From Leptobacterium flavescens (GTDB taxonomy: Bacteria > Bacteroidota > Bacteroidia > Flavobacteriales > Flavobacteriaceae), in the NCBI RefSeq assembly GCF_010671605.1, contig NZ_JAABOO010000003.1, forward strand, positions 747,993 through 811,992: 64,000 bases of DNA. The letters run 5' to 3'. Every line of letters starts with the position of its first letter. The first letter of the stretch is position 1. A program made the position numbers and the translations under genes. Below, piece after piece: positions 35,800-43,722 of this stretch. Below the pieces are notes generated by a model that saw only the letters and a list, made by a program, of their open reading frames with translations, was not told the origin of the DNA and searched no databases.

Positions 35800-35822
35800 A
35801 CTAACAAACATTAGTTAACTAA
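35800..35822. promoter_or_regulatory. Second PaaR-type operator, before the 2-oxo acid dehydrogenase genes
   Basis: ACTAACAAACATTAGT (35800-35815) matches the paa operator core at 13 of 16 positions. It overlaps a perfect 12-bp palindrome TTAGTTAACTAA (35811-35822) that ends one base before the ATG at 35824. No good -7 element was seen. If bound, it would act at the 5' end of a local transcript or as a roadblock to read-through. Confidence 0.55.
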
Positions 35823-35823
35823 A

Positions 35824-37119
35824 ATGTCAGTTGTAGAACTTAGAATGCCCAAAATGGGTGAAAGTATTTCAGAAGCAACCATAATCAACTGGTTGAAAAA
35901 TGTTGGAGATACGATCGAAGAAGAAGAAACCATCCTGGAAGTGGCCACAGATAAAGTAGATTCAGAAGTTCCGTCTCCCTGTAACGGGGTGATCAAGGAA
36001 ATTCTCTTTCAGCCTAACGATGTGGTTCCGGTGGGAGAGGTACTGGCAATTATCGAGGCTTCCGGAGAACTTCCTAAGAAGAGGGAACAAACCGAAGCGC
36101 CTATTGCAAAGCCATCGGCTGCAGGAAATACAAAAACGGCAACCGCTGGGAAGAGCAGTTTTGAATTGAGGAATTCGCCCAATCCCGATGCTTTCTTATC
36201 TCCTTTGGTGATAAGCATTGCACAAAAAGAAGGCCTTTCTATTGAGGAAGTACAAAGTATTCAGGGAACGGGAACAGACGGAAGGATACGCAAAAGCGAT
36301 CTGTTTAATTATCTTAAACACAGAAAGTATCCGCTTCCGAGCAGGCCACAACCTCAGGTTACAACCCCTGCTTCTTCCTATAATCCCCCACCGATCAGTT
36401 TTACGGAAGGAAAGGACCGTATTGTGGAGATGGACAGGATGAGGGCGATGATAGCAGATCATATGGTGTACTCCAAGCACACCTCACCTCATGTTACCTG
36501 CTATATAGAAGCCGATGTGACTACTATTGTTAACTGGAGAAACAAGGTGAAAGCAGATTTCCAGGAGAAATACGGAGAGAAACTCACCTTCACACCCATT
36601 TTTGTAGAGGCTGTATCCAAAGCGATTGCCGATTTCCCGATGATCAATGTGTCTGTAGACGGGAAAAAGATCGTGGTACACAGCGATATTAATGTTGGAA
36701 TGGCAACTGCACTGCCCAACGGAAACCTGATCGTTCCGGTGGTGAAAAATGCAGATAAAAAGAATATGGAAGAACTTGCCGGTGAGGTAAATCACCTGGC
36801 CAACAGTTCCAGAAATAATGCTTTGAAACCCGATGAGATACAAGGGAGCACGTTTACGATCTCTAATGTGGGAACATTCGGAAGCTTAATGGGAACTCCT
36901 ATTATCAACCAGCCCGAAGTGGCTATTCTGGCACTGGGGATCATTAAGAAAAGAGCAGAAGTGATCAGTACCGAGAAAGGCGATGAGATAGCCATCAGGA
37001 GTATGATGTATTTATCACTCTCATTCGATCACAGGGTGGTAGACGGATACCTCGGTGGATCTTTCCTGAGAAAAGTAGGTGATTATTTGGAAGAATTTGA
37101 CGAAAACAGACAGATATAA
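35824..37119 (+). CDS. 2-oxo acid dehydrogenase E2 (dihydrolipoamide acyltransferase)
   Basis: This 431-residue E2 takes the acyl group from E1 and transfers it to CoA. The lipoyl domain (about 3-78) has the lipoate Lys in ATDKVDSEV. The E3-binding domain is at about 125-162 (FLSPLVISIAQKEGL, GTDGRIRKSDLFNYL). The catalytic domain (about 200-428) has SLSFDHRVVDG with the active His. No E3 gene is in the window, so a shared lipoamide dehydrogenase must come from elsewhere. The next gene starts 20 bases later. The substrate may be branched-chain or aromatic; see the finding on this cluster. Confidence 0.93.
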   Translation: MSVVELRMPKMGESISEATIINWLKNVGDTIEEEETILEVATDKVDSEVPSPCNGVIKEILFQPNDVVPVGEVLAIIEASGELPKKREQTEAPIAKPSAAGNTKTATAGKSSFELRNSPNPDAFLSPLVISIAQKEGLSIEEVQSIQGTGTDGRIRKSDLFNYLKHRKYPLPSRPQPQVTTPASSYNPPPISFTEGKDRIVEMDRMRAMIADHMVYSKHTSPHVTCYIEADVTTIVNWRNKVKADFQEKYGEKLTFTPIFVEAVSKAIADFPMINVSVDGKKIVVHSDINVGMATALPNGNLIVPVVKNADKKNMEELAGEVNHLANSSRNNALKPDEIQGSTFTISNVGTFGSLMGTPIINQPEVAILALGIIKKRAEVISTEKGDEIAIRSMMYLSLSFDHRVVDGYLGGSFLRKVGDYLEEFDENRQI

Positions 37120-37139
37120 ATAAAAAGAACAAAGGTGTT

Positions 37140-38210
37140 ATGACGAATGATATAAAAATAAACAGAGTGGAGAGATCTAAAATAGATCAACTCGACTTCG
37201 ATAATATCCCGTTGGGGAGAGCTTTTACAGATCATATGTTTATCTGTGATTATGAAGATGGAGAATGGAAAAATGCCAGGATTGAACCTATGGGGATGAT
37301 CCCTATGCACCCTGCGGCTATGTCATTGCATTACGGGCAGGCAATTTTTGAAGGCTTGAAGGCTACCCTGAATAAGGAAGGAGAACCTTTGCTTTTCAGA
37401 CCTGAGCAAAATGCCAGACGTTTAAATTTCAGCGCCAGGAGAATGGGAATGCCCGAAGTACCGGAAGAATTGGTACTGGAAGCCCTGGATATTCTGATAG
37501 ATATGGAATCTCAGTGGATCCCACGTGAGGAAGGGAGTGCGCTTTATATTCGCCCTTATATGTTTGCCGATGAAGGTTTTATCGGGATGAGAGCAGCCAC
37601 TTCCTATAAGTTTATGATTATTTGTTCTCCGGCAGGACCTTTCTTCAGCAAACCGATCAAATTGTATGCGGAAACCGAGTTCATCCGTGCAGCTGTGGGC
37701 GGAACGGGAGAAGCAAAAGCCGCAGGTAACTATGCAGCAGCTATTTTACCTACGGAAAAGGCCAAAAGAAAAGGCTATGATCAGGTTTTGTGGCTGGATG
37801 CCAAAGAGTTTAAATACGTACAGGAAGTGGGAACTATGAATATCTTCTTTAAGATTAACGGTAAGTTTATCACTCCGGCCCTGGATGGAGCCATCCTTGA
37901 GGGGATTACCAGAAGTAGTGTGATCACGCTGCTGAAGGACAAGGGGTATGAAGTAGAAGAAAGAAGGATAAATATAGAAGATATCATAGCCAGTGCAAAA
38001 GACGGCTCCCTGGAAGAAGCCTTTGGAACGGGAACAGCGGTAGCTATAGCAATGATAGAGGAAATAGGATATAAGGACGAGCGTATAAAGATCTCCGATA
38101 AGCATGAAGTAGGGCAATGGGTCATGGACACCCTTAACGGGATCAAATCGCAGAAAATAGAAGATCCTTACGGTTGGATGAGACCGGTAGGAGGAAAATT
38201 AAAAGTTTAA
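37140..38210 (+). CDS. ilvE: Branched-chain-type amino acid aminotransferase (class IV)
   Basis: A 356-residue PLP enzyme of fold type IV, in the long BCAT form. The PLP Lys is in GTGEAKAAGNYAA (about 185-197); SLHYGQAIFEGLKA (about 61-74) and EVGTMNIFF are also typical. It should transaminate Leu, Ile and Val and possibly Phe, giving 2-oxo acids for the dehydrogenase encoded on both sides of it. The placement between E2 and E1 genes suggests one catabolic unit. Confidence 0.9.
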   Translation: MTNDIKINRVERSKIDQLDFDNIPLGRAFTDHMFICDYEDGEWKNARIEPMGMIPMHPAAMSLHYGQAIFEGLKATLNKEGEPLLFRPEQNARRLNFSARRMGMPEVPEELVLEALDILIDMESQWIPREEGSALYIRPYMFADEGFIGMRAATSYKFMIICSPAGPFFSKPIKLYAETEFIRAAVGGTGEAKAAGNYAAAILPTEKAKRKGYDQVLWLDAKEFKYVQEVGTMNIFFKINGKFITPALDGAILEGITRSSVITLLKDKGYEVEERRINIEDIIASAKDGSLEEAFGTGTAVAIAMIEEIGYKDERIKISDKHEVGQWVMDTLNGIKSQKIEDPYGWMRPVGGKLKV

Positions 38211-40285
38211 AATTAGATACTGTTTTGAAGACAAAGGAGGCAATAGATAAAAAGGTTTTAAAGAAGGGATATTCAAATCTTTGTACTGCCAAGGCCATGG
38301 CGATCCTGTATGAAGATAATTTTAAAATGGTATCCAAATACGTGCACGCAACTTCAAGAGGGCATGAAGCAATACAGACGGCCCTGGGAATGCAGTTGCT
38401 GCCTCAGGATTATGCATTTCCTTATTACAGAGACGATGCCATGCTCCTGGCCCTGGGGATGCAGCCTTACGACCTTATGTTGCAGTTACTGGCAAAGAAG
38501 GACGATCCTTTTTCAGGAGGGCGTACGTATTACTCCCACCCGAGTTTAAGAGATGATGATAAACCCAAGATCCCGCACCAGTCTTCAGCAACAGGGATGC
38601 AGGCAATTCCGGCAACCGGGGTAGCCATGGGATTCTGGTATAAAGAGAATACGGGAATTGATGAAAAACTCGAAGATAAACCTTTTGTGGTTTGCTCGCT
38701 GGGAGATGCTTCGGTGACTGAAGGAGAGATTGCCGAAGCTTTTCAGATGGCGGCTCTTAAGCAATTGCCTATTATGTACCTGGTACAGGACAACGGATGG
38801 GATATCTCTGCAAATGCCGAAGAAACCCGTGCTCAGGATGCATATGAATACGCTCAGGGATTCCACGGACTGGAAGCTATTTCCATAGACGGAGCAAATT
38901 TTATTGAAAGTTATATTGCTGTCGAAAAGGCAATTAAGATCATACGTGAGGAAAGAAGACCGATCCTGGTACATGCCAAGGTTCCGCTTCTGAATCATCA
39001 TACCTCGGGAGTTCGGATGGAGTGGTACAGGGATGACCTGGAAGAAGCCAGATCCAGAGACCCTTATCCGGTACTGAAACAACAGCTTTTGGACCACGGT
39101 TTTTCCGCGGAGGAAGTAGATGCTATAGAGGCGGAAGCTGTGCTGAAGGTGAAAAAGGACTTTGAAGAAGCTCTGAAAGCGGAAGACCCTAAACCTGAGG
39201 ACTTGTTTACCCATGATTTTGCACCGAGTCCGATAACTGAGGAAAAAGGAGAGAGAGCTCCTGAAAATGCCGAAAAAGTGGTAATGGTGGATTGTGCTCT
39301 TTTTGCGGTTGAAGAATTAATGAAAAACAATAAAGAATGCCTGCTGTACGGACAGGATGTAGGAGGGAGACTTGGAGGCGTATTCAGAGAAGCAGCTACC
39401 CTTGCACAGAAATTCGGAGATGAACGGGTGTTCAATACCCCGATCCAGGAGGCATTTATTGTAGGTTCAACCGTGGGAATGTCTGCGGTTGGCTTAAAAC
39501 CCATTGTTGAGGTCCAGTTTGCCGATTATATCTGGCCGGGACTAAATCAGTTGTTCACAGAGGTGAGCCGATCCTGTTACCTGACTAACGGAAAATGGCC
39601 GGTATCTATGATCCTCAGAGTACCTATCGGGGCTTATGGAAGTGGAGGACCTTACCATTCTTCATCTGTAGAATCGGTAGTTACCAATATCAGGGGAGTT
39701 AAGATCGCCTATCCGAGTAATGGTGCCGACCTGAAAGGATTAATGAAAGCTGCTTATCATGATCCCAATCCGGTGGTCATCTTCGAACACAAAGGCCTAT
39801 ACTGGTCTAAAGTTCCGGGAACTGAAGCGGCCAGGACGATAGAACCTGCGGAAGATTATGTGCTTCCTTTCGGAAAAGCAAACGCGGTAAGGGAAATATG
39901 GAAACAGGATGATGAAGAAACCCTAACGGTAGTAACCTATGGTATGGGAGTACATTGGGCCTTAAATGCTTCGGAAGAATGGAAAGAGCAGGTAGAGATC
40001 ATCGATCTGAGAACTCTTTTCCCTCTGGATGAAGAAGCTATACTGGCATCGGTGAAGAAAACCGGAAAATGTCTGGTGGTAACCGAGGAACCCGTAAATA
40101 ATTCTTTTGCAAGGAGCCTTGCCGGAATGATACAGGAAAAATGTTTTACCTATCTGGATGCCCCGGTAATGACCATTGGGTCTGAAAATATGCCTGCTAT
40201 TCCGCTTAACAGCACTCTGGAGCAAACTATGATCCCGTCGGCAGATAAAGTGAAGAAGAAAATTGAGGAATTACTCAAGTATTAA
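38174..40285 (+). CDS. Fused 2-oxo acid dehydrogenase E1 (alpha-beta)
   Basis: This 703-residue protein joins the thiamine-dependent E1 alpha part (about 35-345; GDASVTEGEIAEAFQMAA, VQDNGW) to the E1 beta part (about 365-700; LYGQDVG, PIQEAFIVGSTVGMSAVG). It decarboxylates a 2-oxo acid and loads the E2 lipoate. The frame can start at TTG 38174, overlapping ilvE by 37 bases, or at TTG 38225, 14 bases after it. The first 17 residues look like a by-product of the overlap, so the later start is likely. Fused E1 genes are usual in Bacteroidota. Confidence 0.92.
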   Translation: MDETGRRKIKSLKLDTVLKTKEAIDKKVLKKGYSNLCTAKAMAILYEDNFKMVSKYVHATSRGHEAIQTALGMQLLPQDYAFPYYRDDAMLLALGMQPYDLMLQLLAKKDDPFSGGRTYYSHPSLRDDDKPKIPHQSSATGMQAIPATGVAMGFWYKENTGIDEKLEDKPFVVCSLGDASVTEGEIAEAFQMAALKQLPIMYLVQDNGWDISANAEETRAQDAYEYAQGFHGLEAISIDGANFIESYIAVEKAIKIIREERRPILVHAKVPLLNHHTSGVRMEWYRDDLEEARSRDPYPVLKQQLLDHGFSAEEVDAIEAEAVLKVKKDFEEALKAEDPKPEDLFTHDFAPSPITEEKGERAPENAEKVVMVDCALFAVEELMKNNKECLLYGQDVGGRLGGVFREAATLAQKFGDERVFNTPIQEAFIVGSTVGMSAVGLKPIVEVQFADYIWPGLNQLFTEVSRSCYLTNGKWPVSMILRVPIGAYGSGGPYHSSSVESVVTNIRGVKIAYPSNGADLKGLMKAAYHDPNPVVIFEHKGLYWSKVPGTEAARTIEPAEDYVLPFGKANAVREIWKQDDEETLTVVTYGMGVHWALNASEEWKEQVEIIDLRTLFPLDEEAILASVKKTGKCLVVTEEPVNNSFARSLAGMIQEKCFTYLDAPVMTIGSENMPAIPLNSTLEQTMIPSADKVKKKIEELLKY

Positions 40286-40306
40286 AAAACAATTAGTCTG
40301 AATACT

Positions 40307-40337
40307 AAAAAGGCTGCCTGAAGAGGCAGCCTTTTTT
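40307..40337. terminator. Bidirectional terminator between E1 and the DUF4136 gene
   Basis: AGGCTGCCT-GAAG-AGGCAGCCT is a perfect 9-bp stem flanked by A residues on the left and T residues on the right, so it can end transcription from both sides. It closes the paa/dehydrogenase run. Confidence 0.9.
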
Positions 40338-40342
40338 AATTC

Positions 40343-40909
40343 TTATCTCCCGTTGGTGTTTCCGGGAGGATATTGTGACAGTATTTCTGTTACGAATTCA
40401 TTGATTCTTTCTTCTTTCTTTTCAATACTGGTATTGGTCAAAAAGCCTGTCCCTTTTCCTTGCCAGATCAGTTCTTTGGTCCTGGCATCTATAATATCAA
40501 TATACAGAGAGCCTTCTACACGTGTGCTGACGTTGTTGTAGAATCCGGGTCCGAATCCCCAGTAAGGATTGTAAAATCCGTAACCGAAACCGAAGCCGTA
40601 TCCATAACCAAATCTGTTATACACATCTACACGTTGGTTCTCTTTGGTAAAGATGCTGATCAGCAAATCGGGATCATCCGACTTGGCGAAGCCTTTATCC
40701 ACTAATTCATTATTGATGGCGCGCAAGATCCTTTTCTTATCTATATCTGAGATCTCAGCTTTATCGATCCCGGGTTTAAAGAAGGCAAAAGACTTGTACT
40801 GGCCAAAGGTGGCTTTTTTGTCGTAGTCCGACACAACTCTAACCGATACGCAGGAACTTACGAAAGCTGCTACCAGTAAGAGCAACAAGAGTGGTTTAAA
40901 TGTTTTCAT
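40343..40909 (-). CDS. DUF4136-family lipoprotein
   Basis: A 188-residue protein with a lipoprotein signal (LLLVAAFVSSC, lipid Cys at about 20) and the DUF4136 pattern (FGQYKSFAFF, ELVDKGFAKSDDPDLLISIF). A Gly/Tyr/Phe-rich insert (about 98-122) lies in the middle. Function unknown; expected in the outer membrane, facing the periplasm. It is convergent with the E1 gene. Confidence 0.85.
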   Translation of the reverse strand: MKTFKPLLLLLLVAAFVSSCVSVRVVSDYDKKATFGQYKSFAFFKPGIDKAEISDIDKKRILRAINNELVDKGFAKSDDPDLLISIFTKENQRVDVYNRFGYGYGFGFGYGFYNPYWGFGPGFYNNVSTRVEGSLYIDIIDARTKELIWQGKGTGFLTNTSIEKKEERINEFVTEILSQYPPGNTNGR

Positions 40910-40992
40910 AGAATGTAGCTTTTTGAGTTAATATTCATCTAAAACGTGTTATACAATTTACAAAATTCTGCTGTATCTAACGTCTTTAGCTC

Positions 40993-42978
40993 TCAAAATA
41001 AGCTCTCGTCTACTTTATTAGGAAGCGTTACTTTTAGATTTGGTTCTGCTTCCATAGCCCTTTTAATGGCAAAAATAGCTTCATCATTACGAGCCCAGCT
41101 TCTTCTGGCGATACCATTGTTCACATCCCAGAACAGCATGGATTTAAGACGTTTAGATGCCTCATTACTACCATCAAGAACCATACCAAAACCACCGTTT
41201 ATTACTTCTCCCCATCCAACTCCACCTCCATTATGGATGCTCACCCAGGTGGCTCCCCTGAAACTATCTCCTATAACATTATGGATGGCCATGTCTGCTG
41301 TAAACTGGGAACCGTCATAGATATTTGAGGTCTCCCGATATGGAGAATCGGTCCCACTTACATCGTGGTGATCCCTTCCGAGGACCACATAACCGATCTC
41401 CCCTTTTTCGATCGCTTTGTTAAAAGCTTCCGCAATTTTTATCCTTCCTTCGGCATCGGCATATAGGATCCTTGCCTGGGAACCTACAACCAGTTTATTT
41501 TCCTGAGCCCCCTTGATCCATCTGATATTATCAGCCATCTGCTGCTGTATTTCCGCCGGGGAGTTTTTCATGATCTCCTCCAGAACTTCACAGGCAATGG
41601 CATCTGTTCTGGCCAGATCTTCAGTTTTCCCGCTGGTACATACCCATCTGAAGGGCCCGAAACCGTAATCAAAACACATAGGTCCCATGATATCCTGTAC
41701 ATAGGAAGGGTATCTGAAACTTTTTCCGTCGGCAGCCATTATATCGGCTCCCGCTCTGGAAGCTTCCAGGAGAAAAGCATTCCCGTAATCGAAAAAATAA
41801 GTTCCTTTTGCCGTGTGGTTATTGATAGAGGCTGCATGACGCCTTAAGGTTTCCTGTACTTTCTCCTTAAACAATTCGGGTTGTGAAGCCATCATTTCAT
41901 TACTTTCCTCATAACTCAAGCCTACCGGATAATATCCGCCGGCCCATGGATTATGCAGGGAGGTCTGATCACTTCCCAGGTCGATATAAATATTTTCAGT
42001 ATCAAATTTTTCCCATACATCTACAATATTCCCCTGATAGGCAATAGAGACCACTTCCTTGTTTTCTTTTGCTGTTTTAACCCTGCCTGCCAGTTCATCC
42101 AGATCGGAGATGACTTCATCTACCCATCCCTGAGAATGCCTGGTTTCTGTTGCTTTGGGGTTTATTTCTGCACAAACCGTAATACATCCCGCTATATTCC
42201 CGGCTTTTGGCTGAGCCCCGCTCATTCCGCCTAATCCTGCAGTTACAAACAATTTTCCCTCCAGACCTTCGCCGTTTTTGGAGATCTTTCTTCCGCCGTT
42301 CAAAACGGTTATAGTGGTACCGTGAACAATTCCCTGCGGCCCTATATACATATAACTTCCGGCAGTCATCTGTCCGTACTGTGTAACCCCGAGGGCGTTG
42401 AATTTTTCCCAATCGTCCGGTTGTGAGTAATTGGGGATCATCATTCCGTTGGTCACGATTACCCTGGGAGCTTCCTTATGAGAAGGGAAAAGCCCCATGG
42501 GGTGACCTGAGTACATGACCAGGGTTTGCTCGTCATTCATTTCGGCCAGATACTTCATGGACAGCCTGTACTGGGCCCAGTTTTGAAACACTGCCCCGTT
42601 ACCGCCATAGGTGATCAACTCATGCGGATGCTGAGCAACGGCATAATCCAGGTTATTCTGTATCATCAGCATAATAGCTGCAGCCTGTTTTGATCTTGCC
42701 GGGTATTCATCAATAGGACGGGCGTACATTTTATAGTCGGGCCTTAGCCTGTACATATAGATACGGCCATATTTTTCCAGTTCCTCCCTGAATTCAGGCA
42801 AAAGAACGGCATGGTGCTCCTTGTCAAAATAACGCAAAGCGTTTTTCAAAGCCAGTTTCTTCTCATCCTCCGAAAGGATCTCCTTTCGCTTGGGAGCGTG
42901 ATTAATATTAGGGTCATAAGGTTTAGGTTGCGGTAATTTATTAGGGATCCCTTCTAAGATTTGTTCTTTAAAAGTCAT
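40993..42978 (-). CDS. hutU: Urocanate hydratase
   Basis: HutU adds water to urocanate, the second step of histidine breakdown, with tightly bound NAD+. The 661-residue product is about 100 longer than the common 550-residue form, as in other Bacteroidota. Typical stretches are LITYGGNGAVFQNWAQY, MYSGHPMGLFP, TAGLGGMSGAQPKA and FGFGPFRWVCTSG. No other hut gene is in the window. A TAGATTTG element (43067-43074, reverse) about 90 bases upstream may be its promoter. Confidence 0.95.
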   Translation of the reverse strand: MTFKEQILEGIPNKLPQPKPYDPNINHAPKRKEILSEDEKKLALKNALRYFDKEHHAVLLPEFREELEKYGRIYMYRLRPDYKMYARPIDEYPARSKQAAAIMLMIQNNLDYAVAQHPHELITYGGNGAVFQNWAQYRLSMKYLAEMNDEQTLVMYSGHPMGLFPSHKEAPRVIVTNGMMIPNYSQPDDWEKFNALGVTQYGQMTAGSYMYIGPQGIVHGTTITVLNGGRKISKNGEGLEGKLFVTAGLGGMSGAQPKAGNIAGCITVCAEINPKATETRHSQGWVDEVISDLDELAGRVKTAKENKEVVSIAYQGNIVDVWEKFDTENIYIDLGSDQTSLHNPWAGGYYPVGLSYEESNEMMASQPELFKEKVQETLRRHAASINNHTAKGTYFFDYGNAFLLEASRAGADIMAADGKSFRYPSYVQDIMGPMCFDYGFGPFRWVCTSGKTEDLARTDAIACEVLEEIMKNSPAEIQQQMADNIRWIKGAQENKLVVGSQARILYADAEGRIKIAEAFNKAIEKGEIGYVVLGRDHHDVSGTDSPYRETSNIYDGSQFTADMAIHNVIGDSFRGATWVSIHNGGGVGWGEVINGGFGMVLDGSNEASKRLKSMLFWDVNNGIARRSWARNDEAIFAIKRAMEAEPNLKVTLPNKVDESLF

Positions 42979-43042
42979 TGATATATGTTTTTTGTGCTGC
43001 CCGGAGGCAGTATTCGGTTATTATTTATTTGAATTGTCCTTA

Positions 43043-43108
43043 TAGCCCGGATGCGGGCTTAATAACCAAATCTAGGGATACCTGATATCCGCCCGGTGAT
43101 AGGCGGTA
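43043..43108 (-). promoter_or_regulatory. hutU upstream region: -7 element and two hairpins
   Basis: TAGATTTG on the reverse strand (43067-43074) fits TAnnTTTG. Just downstream, AGCCCG-GATG-CGGGCT (43043-43058) would form a stem-loop at the very start of the hutU leader. Upstream of the element, CCGCC and GGCGG pair (43091-43108). The leader could be structured for stability or control; no known riboswitch was recognised. Confidence 0.35.
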
Positions 43109-43153
43109 AAAATAGTTCTCTTGTATTTTAAAAGCTTAAAATCCATAAACTAT

Positions 43154-43321
43154 TTACGGTTTTTTAAATGTATCTTTCTTTTTATCATATCCATACGGGC
43201 AATGCCTGCATCCGTTGGTGCAACAATACCCTCTTTTAAGGTGATATTGTTCGGTAAAAACTCTAAAACCTTCCGATGAAAGGTAAAAATCGCCCTCTTC
43301 AACGGGAATAATCTTCTTCAT
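43154..43321 (-). CDS. DUF5522-family small protein
   Basis: A 55-residue reading frame starts MKKIIPVEEGDFYLSSEG and contains YCCTNGCRHCPYGY (about 32-45), the cysteine-rich core of DUF5522 proteins (CC, CxxC). The frame is complete with ATG and TAA. The four cysteines suggest metal or Fe-S binding; function unknown. It lies between hutU and a divergent gene that starts 14 bases away. Confidence 0.85.
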   Translation of the reverse strand: MKKIIPVEEGDFYLSSEGFRVFTEQYHLKRGYCCTNGCRHCPYGYDKKKDTFKKP

Positions 43322-43335
43322 AAAGATTTTTTTAT

Positions 43336-43722
43336 ATGTTTACAAAGATAATCCAAATTAGTTTGGATTTGATGAATCATTATAATATGATTTTTACTTT
43401 TAAACATATTTTGCCCAAACGGTATATAGCATTAACTCTATGGCCGGTAATCATACTCAAGGATGAAAAGCTTCGCTGTGACCCTGTATTGCTGAATCAC
43501 GAAAAGATCCACCTAAAACAGCAACTCGAACTGTTAATCCTGCCTTTTTATGTTCTTTACCTCGGTGAATGGCTGTTCAGGCTTTGTCTTTACGGAGACC
43601 TTCATAAAGCTTATAAAAATATAAGTTTTGAAAGAGAGGCCTATCAGAATGAAACCGATATGAATTACCTGCAAAAACGAAGAGCCTGGAGTTTTTTGAG
43701 CTATCTTCGTGCCGATGTTTGA
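43336..43722 (+). CDS. Small membrane protein with HExxH motif
   Basis: A 128-residue protein with NHEKIHLKQQLELLILPFYVLYLGEWLF (read in parts) in the middle, giving HEKIH at about residues 55-59 within a membrane-helix setting. FEREAY near residue 101 could supply a third zinc ligand. This looks like a reduced gluzincin-type membrane peptidase, but proteolysis is unproven. Start may be Met1, Met13 or Met18. It overlaps the next gene by 8 bases if that gene starts at 43715. Confidence 0.75.
   Translation: MFTKIIQISLDLMNHYNMIFTFKHILPKRYIALTLWPVIILKDEKLRCDPVLLNHEKIHLKQQLELLILPFYVLYLGEWLFRLCLYGDLHKAYKNISFEREAYQNETDMNYLQKRRAWSFLSYLRADV

Noticed and set aside
20687-40285. The aromatic region as a horizontally acquired island
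   Set aside because: No integrase, tRNA junction, direct repeats or marked change in base use was seen; only the gene at 29491 looks somewhat different.
43709-43714. GTG at 43709 as start of the PLP enzyme
   Set aside because: The ATG two codons later is the simpler choice; the difference is only two residues.
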